A stretch of 36,984 nucleotides of DNA. Source: JBGCDD01 sp045105075 (GTDB taxonomy: Bacteria > Pseudomonadota > Alphaproteobacteria > Rhodobacterales > Rhodobacteraceae). Shown here piece after piece: positions 7,384 to 14,400 of the stretch. The notes beneath the pieces were generated by a model, which did not search any database, was not told the DNA's origin, and saw nothing but the letters and a program-made list of their open reading frames with translations. The DNA lies in contig JBGCDD010000233.1 of NCBI GenBank assembly GCA_045105075.1, positions 1-36,984 on the forward strand, written 5' to 3'. Position numbers and translations under genes: made by a program. Position 1 is the first letter of the stretch. The number at the start of each line of letters is the position of its first letter.

Positions 7384-8757
7384 ATGACAAAAACTCTTCA
7401 TATCGTCGGCGGTGGCATGGCAGGTTGCGAAGCAGCCTGGCAAGCGGCTCATCTGGGTGTGCCTGTGGTGATCCACGAAATGCGCCCTAAGGTTGAAACC
7501 TTTGCCCACAAGACCGGGCACTTGGGTGAGATGGTGTGTTCCAACTCGTTCCGCTCCGATGACAGCGAACAAAATGCGGTTGGGTTGCTGCATTGGGAAA
7601 TGCGCGCGGCCGACGGGTTGATCATGCAATGTGCCGATCAACATCGGTTGCCGGCTGGTGGCGCTTTGGCCGTGGACCGCGATCCCTTTGCCCAGACCGT
7701 GACCGAAAAGCTGATGGCGCATCCGTTGGTGTCGGTGGAATACGGCGAAATCACCGCCCTGCCCGACAGCGGCCATTGGATCTTTGCCACTGGCCCGCTG
7801 ACTTCATCCACCCTGGGCACCGCAATTGCGGCCGAGACCGGCGCCGAGGCACTGGCCTTTTTCGACGCCATCGCCCCGATCCTCTATTTTGACAGCATCG
7901 ACATGTCGCGCGCCTGGATGCAATCGCGCTATGACAAAGGCGAAACCGAGGCCGAACGTACAGCCTATCTGAACTGTCCAATGGACAAGGATCAATATGA
8001 GGCGTTCATTGATGCCCTGCTGGCTGCTGACAAAACCGAATTTCACGAAGGCGAAACCGCAGGCTATTTTGACGGCTGCCTGCCGATTGAGGTGATGGCC
8101 GAGCGCGGGCGCGAAACGCTGCGCCATGGTCCGATGAAACCCGTCGGGCTGACCAATCCACACCAGCCTGACATCAAAGCCCATGCCGTCGTGCAACTGC
8201 GCCGCGACAACGCGCTTGGCACGCTTTACAACATCGTCGGGTTCCAGACCAAAATGAAATACGGCGCACAAACAGATGTTTTGCGGATGATTCCGGGGTT
8301 GGAGAACGCGCGCTTTGCCCGTTTGGGTGGCATTCACCGCAACACATTTCTGAATGCGCCGACCTTGCTGGACAGCCAAATGCGCCTGCGCTCGCGCCCG
8401 CATCTGCGCTTTGCCGGGCAGATCACCGGCGTCGAGGGCTATGTGGAAAGTGCAGCGATGGGCTTGCTGGCGGGACGGCTTGCCGCGGGCGAAATCCTTG
8501 GACAAGCGGTTGATATTCCGCCCAACACCACGGCCACGGGTGCATTGATCACTCACATCACTGGCGGTGCAGAGGCCAAAACGTTCCAGCCGATGAACGT
8601 CAACTTTGGTCTTTTCCCCCCGGTTGAAGGGCTAAAAGCTGGGCGCCGGGGCCGCAAAGACCGATACAAAGCCTATACCGACCGCGCCAAGGCCGACTGG
8701 ACCGGGTGGCTGGAACAATCGACGCTAGACGCATCGGTTGAGACTTGCTTAACCTGA
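7384..8757 (+). CDS. trmFO: Methylenetetrahydrofolate--tRNA-(uracil-5-)-methyltransferase
   Basis: The product has 457 residues. It is the flavin- and folate-dependent enzyme that makes 5-methyluridine at position 54 of the tRNA T-loop, replacing TrmA in this lineage. The FAD-binding motif HIVGGGMAGCEAAW is at 6-19. VCSNSFRSDD at 51-60 holds the conserved C52 and LNCPMDKDQYEAF at about 196-208 holds C198, the two cysteines used in catalysis. HITGGAEAKTFQPMNVNFG near the C-terminus is the family signature. The ATG at 7384 has only a weak ribosome site. The next gene begins three bases after the stop and a third overlaps that one, so trmFO heads a small operon with gluQ, another tRNA-modification gene. 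Confidence 0.95.
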   Translation: MTKTLHIVGGGMAGCEAAWQAAHLGVPVVIHEMRPKVETFAHKTGHLGEMVCSNSFRSDDSEQNAVGLLHWEMRAADGLIMQCADQHRLPAGGALAVDRDPFAQTVTEKLMAHPLVSVEYGEITALPDSGHWIFATGPLTSSTLGTAIAAETGAEALAFFDAIAPILYFDSIDMSRAWMQSRYDKGETEAERTAYLNCPMDKDQYEAFIDALLAADKTEFHEGETAGYFDGCLPIEVMAERGRETLRHGPMKPVGLTNPHQPDIKAHAVVQLRRDNALGTLYNIVGFQTKMKYGAQTDVLRMIPGLENARFARLGGIHRNTFLNAPTLLDSQMRLRSRPHLRFAGQITGVEGYVESAAMGLLAGRLAAGEILGQAVDIPPNTTATGALITHITGGAEAKTFQPMNVNFGLFPPVEGLKAGRRGRKDRYKAYTDRAKADWTGWLEQSTLDASVETCLT

Positions 8758-8760
8758 GCT

Positions 8761-9375
8761 ATGACCGAAGGATTCCTCAGCAAAGCCTACGGGCCCCGCG
8801 ACGCCGCCGATACACGCAAACTCTATGACGACTGGGCGGGCAGCTATGACGGCGAAGTCGGCGACAATGGCTATGCCACCCCCGGGCGCTGCGCTGCGGC
8901 TTTGGCCGAACATTGCGTAGATCTAAACGCGCCGTTGCTTGATTTTGGCTGCGGCACTGGCCTGTCGGGCGTGGCTTTGGCCCAGGCCGGGTTTCGCACA
9001 TTGGACGGCGTCGATCTAAGCGCTGACATGCTGGCGCAGGCCCGCGACAAAGGCATCTACCGCAGTCTCAGCCAGATCGAAGCCAACACGCCGCTTGCAC
9101 ACAAACCGGGTGACTATGCCGCGATCTGTGCGATTGGCGTCATCGGCGCGGGCGCGGCCCCGATCTCGGTGTTTGACACGTTGATGGCCGGGCTGGCCAC
9201 AGGCGGCCTGTTTGTGCTGTCGTTCAACGATCACGCGCTGGCAGATCCGGTCAATGAGGGCACACTGCAAAGCTATGTCACCTCGGGGCGCGCGCATTTA
9301 TTATTCAAGGACTACGGCGCGCATTTGCCGGGCATCGACATCAAATCCAACGTCTATGTCCTTGAAAAGACGTGA
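8761..9375 (+). CDS. Class I SAM-dependent methyltransferase
   Basis: The product has 204 residues. SAM-binding motif I reads LLDFGCGTGLSGVAL at about 59-73, followed by an acidic loop GVDLSADMLAQARDKGIY at about 83-100 and the motif near FVLSFNDHAL. It belongs to the broad Methyltransf_11/25 group of cytoplasmic methyltransferases; the substrate is not determined. Its place between trmFO and gluQ, three bases after the one and overlapping the other by four (GTGA), suggests coordinated expression with tRNA modification, but that is inference from position only. Similar short methyltransferases in related bacteria are annotated only generally. Confidence 0.8.
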   Translation: MTEGFLSKAYGPRDAADTRKLYDDWAGSYDGEVGDNGYATPGRCAAALAEHCVDLNAPLLDFGCGTGLSGVALAQAGFRTLDGVDLSADMLAQARDKGIYRSLSQIEANTPLAHKPGDYAAICAIGVIGAGAAPISVFDTLMAGLATGGLFVLSFNDHALADPVNEGTLQSYVTSGRAHLLFKDYGAHLPGIDIKSNVYVLEKT

Positions 9376-10202
9376 CGTTCACCACCCGATTTGCGCCTTC
9401 TCCCACTGGACCTTTGCATCTGGGTCACGCTTATTCTGCGCTTTTGGCCCATGATATGGCCCGCGCGCATAACGGCGTGTTCCACCTGCGCCTTGAAGAT
9501 ATCGATCGCGCGCGGTCCCGCACGACGTGGGAGCAGGCGATTTTTGAAGACCTGAGTTGGCTTGGACTGAGCTGGCCTACGCCAGTACTGCGCCAATCGG
9601 ACCGACAGCCCGCCTATGATCACGCCCTTGCCAAGCTGCGCGCGCTGGGTGTGATCTATCCCTGCATCTGCACCCGGCGCGACATTCAATCTGCGTTGAG
9701 CGCCCCGCAAGAAGGCGCGCACGGGCCAGACGGCGTGATCTATCCCGGTACATGCCGCGCCGCCAGTCACCCAGACGGACCCGACACATCGTTGCGGCTG
9801 GATCTGCGCACAGCTTTAAGAGTGCTGCCCAAGGTATTGTTTTTTCACGATGAAGGCCAAGGCGACATCACCGTGCGCACCGATGCCATGATCGAAACCG
9901 TCGGCGACATCGTGGTGGCGCGCCGCGACATGGGCACGTCCTATCATCTGTCCGTCGTTGTGGATGACGCCGCGCAACAGGTCAGTCACGTGGTGCGCGG
10001 GCAAGACCTGTTTGATGCCACCCAAATCCATGTGGTGCTGCAACATCTGCTGGCGTTGCCGACGCCGCAGTATCATCACCACCGTCTGATCCGCGACGAT
10101 GCCGGCAAACGGTTAGCCAAGCGCGATGATGCGCGCGCCCTGTCCAAATTTCGCAACGAAGGCGCAAGCCCGCAGGATATACGCGTGATGGTGGGGCTCT
10201 GA
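9372..10202 (+). CDS. gluQ: Glutamyl-queuosine tRNA(Asp) synthetase
   Basis: The product has 276 residues and resembles the catalytic half of glutamyl-tRNA synthetase without the anticodon-binding domain. It attaches glutamate to queuosine 34 of tRNA-Asp. The class I signature is FAPSPTGPLHLGHAYSALL near the start. A zinc site is suggested by CICTRRD near 98 with YPGTCRA further on, and the second signature is GKRLAKRDDA near the C-terminus in place of KMSKS. The length matches GluQRS, whereas full glutamyl-tRNA synthetases have about 470 residues. The GTG start overlaps the stop of the methyltransferase (GTGA), so it is likely coupled. The gene ends two bases before a convergent gene. Confidence 0.93.
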   Translation: MTFTTRFAPSPTGPLHLGHAYSALLAHDMARAHNGVFHLRLEDIDRARSRTTWEQAIFEDLSWLGLSWPTPVLRQSDRQPAYDHALAKLRALGVIYPCICTRRDIQSALSAPQEGAHGPDGVIYPGTCRAASHPDGPDTSLRLDLRTALRVLPKVLFFHDEGQGDITVRTDAMIETVGDIVVARRDMGTSYHLSVVVDDAAQQVSHVVRGQDLFDATQIHVVLQHLLALPTPQYHHHRLIRDDAGKRLAKRDDARALSKFRNEGASPQDIRVMVGL

Positions 10203-10203
10203 C

Positions 10204-10944
10204 CTATTCCAACGCACGCCACGGTTTGAACATCAGCACCCAGCGATTGTTGATGAAAATCAACCCGTCAAAGGCCAACCCAAGCTCTTTGCCTTCTTCG
10301 ACAAACTTGAACCGCACGATCGGATAGTCACCGGCGATATACTCGACGATCCGCTCATAACCGCCTGGAAAATCGCGTAAAACCGCATCACGGCTTTTCA
10401 GGGATCCGGTGTTTGTATGTGTGATCAGAAGGGAATTCTGGCCGGGTTTGGGCGTAATTGTTGCCCCTGAATTGTACATGCCGGCGTAGATTTGCACCAG
10501 TTTCGACGCAAGTGGTTCGCTGTAAACGGCCGCAACCTCGGCGGCTGTGGGCGCCATGCCTGCGGTCAGTTTGGCGAAATCAGCGTTGGGATCAAGGAAC
10601 TGAGTCAAAAACCGCTCGGCGTCCTGCTTTGATCCCGGACCAGCGTTGCCGTTGTTGTGCCCTTGCATCATCACAAACAGGCTGCGCGTCTCATCGCCGG
10701 CGCAGGCCTGATAGAGATTGCCCAGCAACGTTCCCATATTGGGCACATCAACCGGACGCGCATCCTGATCGACCGCGGCCACATAGCCAAAGGCCCATGC
10801 GGCAACCAGCATTTTGTTAGTGTCATCGGCGGCGCGCAGCGTCTGACCGCACGGCGCATGCGGATCAAACCCCGCCTCTTGGGCCTGCACCGCACCAGCA
10901 CCCAATACCGCCACAACGGCCAAAATCTTTCCAAAACCACGCAT
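10204..10944 (-). CDS. Secreted protein of unknown function with HdeA-like N-terminal part
   Basis: The product has 246 residues. The first 21 form a signal peptide (basic MRGFGK, hydrophobic core, AGAVQA-Q cleavage), so the mature protein is expected in the periplasm. The segment after cleavage has two cysteines, C32 in APCGQTLRA and C81 in YQACAGD, enclosing a short helical stretch (MLVAAWAFGYVAAVDQ), which resembles HdeA/HdeB-like folds. The C-terminal 120 residues (ending INNRWVLMFKPWRALE) look like a beta-rich domain I cannot identify. I chose the ATG at 10942-10944 because it starts the signal peptide directly and has AAGGACGAGG upstream; a GTG eight codons earlier is possible. Function unknown. 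Confidence 0.75.
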   Translation of the reverse strand: MRGFGKILAVVAVLGAGAVQAQEAGFDPHAPCGQTLRAADDTNKMLVAAWAFGYVAAVDQDARPVDVPNMGTLLGNLYQACAGDETRSLFVMMQGHNNGNAGPGSKQDAERFLTQFLDPNADFAKLTAGMAPTAAEVAAVYSEPLASKLVQIYAGMYNSGATITPKPGQNSLLITHTNTGSLKSRDAVLRDFPGGYERIVEYIAGDYPIVRFKFVEEGKELGLAFDGLIFINNRWVLMFKPWRALE

Positions 10945-11007
10945 TGCACACCTCGTCCTTCTGAACACGAACCCAACAGTAACAGCAAAGTGGCGAATTT
11001 GCCAAAC

Positions 11008-11367
11008 CTAGCCGATCGGCGCCATCAGCTCGACTTCGGTGTCATCGCGCACGGCCGTGTAAAAACAACTGGTTCGGTTGGTGTGACAGGCCGGGCCGGT
11101 TTGGCGCACGATCACCAAAAGACAGTCGCGGTCACAATCAACGCGCAGGTCGACCAGTTCTTGCACATGCCCAGAGGTTTCACCCTTGATCCAGAAAGCC
11201 TGACGCGAGCGCGACCAATAGGTCACCTTGCCGCTGTCCAACGTGCGCTGCACTGCTTCGGCGTTCATCCACGCCATCATCAGCACATCGCCGCTGTCTT
11301 CAGCCTGGGCAATTGCCGGGATCAACCCGGCCTCGTTATAGACCAAAGTCTCGGGATCAAAGGACAT
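11008..11367 (-). CDS. hisI: Phosphoribosyl-AMP cyclohydrolase
   Basis: The product has 119 residues. It opens the purine ring of phosphoribosyl-AMP in histidine biosynthesis (third step, cytoplasm). The metal-binding motif VDCDRDCLL at 76-84 gives D77, D79 and D81 for Mg and C78 for Zn; GPACHT and TSCFY supply C94 and C101, the other zinc cysteines. Length matches the stand-alone cyclohydrolase, with no fused HisE domain. The ATG at 11365-11367 matches the family N-terminus; the frame continues 31 codons upstream but into the start of the divergent neighbour. No other his genes are in the window. Confidence 0.95.
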   Translation of the reverse strand: MSFDPETLVYNEAGLIPAIAQAEDSGDVLMMAWMNAEAVQRTLDSGKVTYWSRSRQAFWIKGETSGHVQELVDLRVDCDRDCLLVIVRQTGPACHTNRTSCFYTAVRDDTEVELMAPIG

Positions 11368-11434
11368 GGGCAAAAACCTTTTGCATCGCAGATGTGCCAG
11401 CTTATGTAGAGACAAGTCGAGATGAGGAAAAGCG

Positions 11435-11887
11435 ATGTCTGGCGAGACCGATCTGATCAAGCTCTATTACGCGCGCATGCTTGCGCTGGCGGCGGACATT
11501 CCGCATTTGGGCCGCCTTGACGCACCCGGTGGCAGCGTCAAAAAACGCTCACCGCTGTGTGGCTCGACGGTCACGGTGGATCTGACGGTGGCCGATGGCC
11601 GAGTGGATAGGTTTGCGCAAGATGTGAAGGCCTGTGCTTTGGGTCAGGCGGCGGCGTCGGTTGTGGGCGCTGGCGTGATCGGTGCAAGCCGCGCGGAAAT
11701 CGAACAAGCGCGCGATCAGCTCAAGGCGATGCTGAAACAGGACGGTCCGGTGCCAGATGCGCCCTTTGACGGGCTCGAGGTGCTGTTGCCTGCGCGGGAG
11801 TACAAAAACCGTCATGCTTCGATCTTGCTGACACTCGAGGCTACGGCCGAGGCGATGGAACAGGCCGAACAGGCCGACTGCGCCTAA
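11435..11887 (+). CDS. NifU/IscU-like iron-sulfur scaffold homologue with altered third cysteine
   Basis: The product has 150 residues with the NifU N-terminal fold. The expected cluster ligands are C42 (SPLCGSTV) and C67 (VKACALGQAAAS), followed by the RHAS segment at 126-129. In IscU the three cysteines are joined by an Asp two residues after the first and a His before the third. Here those positions read Ser44, His127 and Ala128, so the Asp and the third cysteine are missing. A free-standing cluster-assembly scaffold is therefore doubtful; a related carrier or regulator is possible. GAGGAAAAGCG sits just before the ATG. It is divergent from hisI and its stop lies in the T-tract of a minus-strand terminator. 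Confidence 0.75.
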   Translation: MSGETDLIKLYYARMLALAADIPHLGRLDAPGGSVKKRSPLCGSTVTVDLTVADGRVDRFAQDVKACALGQAAASVVGAGVIGASRAEIEQARDQLKAMLKQDGPVPDAPFDGLEVLLPAREYKNRHASILLTLEATAEAMEQAEQADCA

Positions 11888-11925
11888 AAAAAAACCGCCG
11901 CACATCCCGGGCGGATGGCGGCGGC
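11886..11925 (-). terminator. Strong rho-independent terminator, minus strand
   Basis: On the minus strand, GCGGCGG (11918-11924 on plus) pairs with 11895-11901, and GGATG/CATCC extends the stem with one bulged base around a five-base loop. Nine T residues follow (11886-11894). It ends transcription coming from the 40-aa gene at 12080-12202 or through recG. The hairpin lies immediately after the NifU-like stop, but that strand has no T-run. Confidence 0.85.
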
Positions 11926-12079
11926 AGGTTATGCGTGTCTCATGTGGGATTCCGAACCACCCTGCCAGAACCTTGCAACAGGTCTGGCGGGAACGGGACA
12001 GGAGTGTTCCAAAATATGCATCGAAAATCAGGACAAGATGCAAGGGTGTCGGACATGAGAGTCGCAGGCAGAAACAGGG

Positions 12080-12202
12080 TCAGATGGCTCCGGGCAAGTG
12101 CAGACTGGCCACCAGCATCACCAACAGCGCGGCCATTCCCAGCGCGTCACTGACCAGCGTTTCGCGGTTATGAAGCAGGGCTGATTTGATTTGGCTGAAC
12201 AT
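12080..12202 (-). CDS. 40-residue single-pass membrane protein with an upstream SOS box
   Basis: The ATG at 12200-12202 has GGAGAG eight bases upstream and opens a 40-residue frame ending in TGA at 12080-12082. Residues 1-18 are polar and basic (MFSQIKSALLHNRETLVS), and residues about 20-38 form one hydrophobic helix (ALGMAALLVMLVASLHLPG). The gene is too short for usual gene finders. It lies 107 bases after recG on the same strand, but a LexA-type box lies in that gap and a strong terminator follows about 160 bases later, so it has the look of its own transcription unit. By context it may be an SOS-induced inner-membrane protein, like SidA of Caulobacter, which blocks division through FtsW/FtsN. 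I see no sequence proof of homology. No other gene is visible in 11926-12079. Confidence 0.7.
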   Translation of the reverse strand: MFSQIKSALLHNRETLVSDALGMAALLVMLVASLHLPGAI

Positions 12203-12267
12203 GTCGGCTCTCCGGGGCGTTAAGTCTTTGTTGACCCTTTGTTCTCATATGGCTCGTTCTGTGTAAA

Positions 12268-12282
12268 GAACTTTTTAGGAAC
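12268..12282 (-). promoter_or_regulatory. LexA/SOS box (GTTC-N7-GTTC)
   Basis: On the minus strand the bases read GTTC-CTAAAAA-GTTC, a perfect match to the direct-repeat SOS box of alphaproteobacteria (known from Rhodobacter and Rhizobium LexA work). A third GTTC lies six bases further upstream (12289-12292), adding a near-repeat. A weak -35 (AGTTCT, 12267-12272) overlapping the box and TATGAG (12244-12249) 17 bases on could be the promoter. The box is 66 bases before the small-gene ATG. Confidence 0.65.
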
Positions 12283-12309
12283 ATTTGTGAACTTTTGGAG
12301 ATTTTCGTG

Positions 12310-14400
12310 CTAGCCAACTGAAATCAAACGGATTGCCTGATCCTGGCGCATCAGCCACAAGAGAACACGCGCCGCCTTGCCGCGCACGGTGCTCAGATCA
12401 GGATCACTTTGCAACAACAGCCGCGCATCACTTTGCGCCAGGGCCATCAACCCGGCCTGACGTTCAAGATCGGCAATCTGGAATTTGGGCAGACCCGATT
12501 GCGCCGTGCCGATCACATCACCCGCCCCGCGCATTTCCAGATCGGTCTGCGCGATCACAAAGCCGTCTTCAGTTTCGCGCAACACTTCCAGCCGCCGCCG
12601 CCCCGTTTCGCTCAGCGGGGCCTGATACATCAGCAAACAGGTCGATGCCGCATCGCCTCGCCCGACGCGACCGCGCAGCTGGTGCAACTGCGCCAGGCCA
12701 AATGTTTCGGCCCGCTCAATCACCATGATCGTCGCATTGGGCACATTCACCCCCACCTCAATCACCGTCGTGGCAACCAAAACCGAGGTTTTGCCAGCTT
12801 GGAAATCCGCCATCGCCGCGTCTTTGTCAGCGGGCGGCATTTGACCATGCACCAGCCCAACCACACCTTCGCCCAAGGCCGCGCGCAACCGCTTGAAACG
12901 CTCATCCGCGGCGGTCAGATCGACCAGCTCGGATTCTTCGACCAACGGGCAGACCCAATAGCACTGGCGACCTTGCGCAATCGCGCCGCGCAAATTGGCG
13001 ATCACCTCGTCCATCCGATCGGTGGCAAGCACCGCCGTTTTGATCGGTTTGCGCCCAGGTGGTTTTTCATCCAGCACCGACACATCCATATCGCCATATT
13101 GCGCCAAAGCCAGGCTGCGCGGAATCGGCGTGGCCGTCATCACCAAAACATCCGCTTTTTTGCCCTTTTCGGCCAGTTCCATGCGTTGGCGCACGCCAAA
13201 ACGGTGTTGCTCGTCGATAATCGCCAGGCGCAGGGCGTTGAAATGCACGTCTTGTTGAAACACCGCATGGGTGCCAACCAGAATGTGCAAACTGCCATCC
13301 GCAAGCGCTGCCAACTTTTTTTGCCGCTCGCCGCCTTTGTCACGTCCGGTCAGGATCTCAAGCCGGATGCCCGCCTGTTCAGCCAGCGGTTGCAGGCTTT
13401 CCAAATGCTGACGCGCCAGGATTTCGGTGGGCGCCATCATCACCCCCTGCCCGCCCGCTTCGACCGCAACAAGCAGCGCCAAAAACGCAACCAGCGTCTT
13501 GCCCGATCCCACATCGCCCTGCAGCAACCGGTTCATCCGGTGCGGTTGCGCCATATCCCCCGCGATGTCTGCCAGCGCACGGGTTTGGGCACTTGTAGGC
13601 GCATAAGGCAATGTTTTCAGGACTTTATTCTGAAGAGCCCCCGTGGCTTTGCTCGCCAATCCGCTCATTTTGCGTTCGCGCAACCGGGCCAAGGCCAGCG
13701 TCAACTGATGCGCCAGGACTTCATCATAGGCCAACCGGGTGCGCGCCAAAGCGTCCGGCGAGACATCACCGCCCCCCTCTGGCGCATGGGCTTGATCAAG
13801 CGCATCTCCCCAGTTGGGCCAATTTTCGCGCGCACAAAGGGCCGGATCAATCCATTCGTTCAAATCAGGTCGGCGCGCCAAAGCGCTGCGCACGGCTTTG
13901 AACATGGTTTTTTGTGTGACACCCTGGGTCAGGTGATAGGTGGGTTCGAAGTCCGGAATGGCAGCGGCCTCTTCGGGCGGCAAAACGTGATCCGGATGCA
14001 CCATTTGCGCCATGCCATCAAACAGCTCGATTTTGCCCGACACCACGCGCCGCGCGCCTTCGGGCAACAATCGCGCCAGATAGTCCCCGCGCGCATGAAA
14101 AAACACCAGCTGAAATTCGCTGCTCTGATCCTCAACATTGATCCGGTACGCGCCCGATTTGGTTCGCGAAGGCCGGTGTGCGCCAATGGTAACGTCCACC
14201 GTCAACGTGGTGGGAAAATCCGCGCCATCAATCGTGTCACGGCGGCGGCGGTCAATCACGGCATAGGGCAGCGAAAACAGCAGATCGCGCGGCGTTTCAA
14301 CCGCGATCGCGGCCATCGCCAACGCGGTTTTCGGCCCCACCCCATCGAGCGTTTCGAGCCCGGCAAAAATCGGGAAAAGCTGTTCTGGACGCCCGCTCAT
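12310..14400 (-). CDS. recG: ATP-dependent DNA helicase RecG
   Basis: The product has 696 residues, the normal RecG length. It reverses stalled replication forks and migrates Holliday junctions. The wedge/OB domain fills about 60-150 (VDVTIGAHRPSRTKSGAYR, then IELFDGMAQMVHPDHV). The superfamily 2 helicase core has Walker A LLQGDVGSGKTLVAF at about 293-307, the DEQH Walker B box in IIDEQHRFGVRQR near 390, MTATPIPRSLAL, and VATTVIEVGVNVPNATIM with the QLRGRVGRG motif. The C-terminal TRG region has QTDLEMRGAGDVIGTAQSG. The ATG at 14398-14400 overlaps the ligA stop (ATGA), so translation is coupled to ligA. A long open frame on the other strand here is a shadow. Confidence 0.96.
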   Translation of the reverse strand: MSGRPEQLFPIFAGLETLDGVGPKTALAMAAIAVETPRDLLFSLPYAVIDRRRRDTIDGADFPTTLTVDVTIGAHRPSRTKSGAYRINVEDQSSEFQLVFFHARGDYLARLLPEGARRVVSGKIELFDGMAQMVHPDHVLPPEEAAAIPDFEPTYHLTQGVTQKTMFKAVRSALARRPDLNEWIDPALCARENWPNWGDALDQAHAPEGGGDVSPDALARTRLAYDEVLAHQLTLALARLRERKMSGLASKATGALQNKVLKTLPYAPTSAQTRALADIAGDMAQPHRMNRLLQGDVGSGKTLVAFLALLVAVEAGGQGVMMAPTEILARQHLESLQPLAEQAGIRLEILTGRDKGGERQKKLAALADGSLHILVGTHAVFQQDVHFNALRLAIIDEQHRFGVRQRMELAEKGKKADVLVMTATPIPRSLALAQYGDMDVSVLDEKPPGRKPIKTAVLATDRMDEVIANLRGAIAQGRQCYWVCPLVEESELVDLTAADERFKRLRAALGEGVVGLVHGQMPPADKDAAMADFQAGKTSVLVATTVIEVGVNVPNATIMVIERAETFGLAQLHQLRGRVGRGDAASTCLLMYQAPLSETGRRRLEVLRETEDGFVIAQTDLEMRGAGDVIGTAQSGLPKFQIADLERQAGLMALAQSDARLLLQSDPDLSTVRGKAARVLLWLMRQDQAIRLISVG

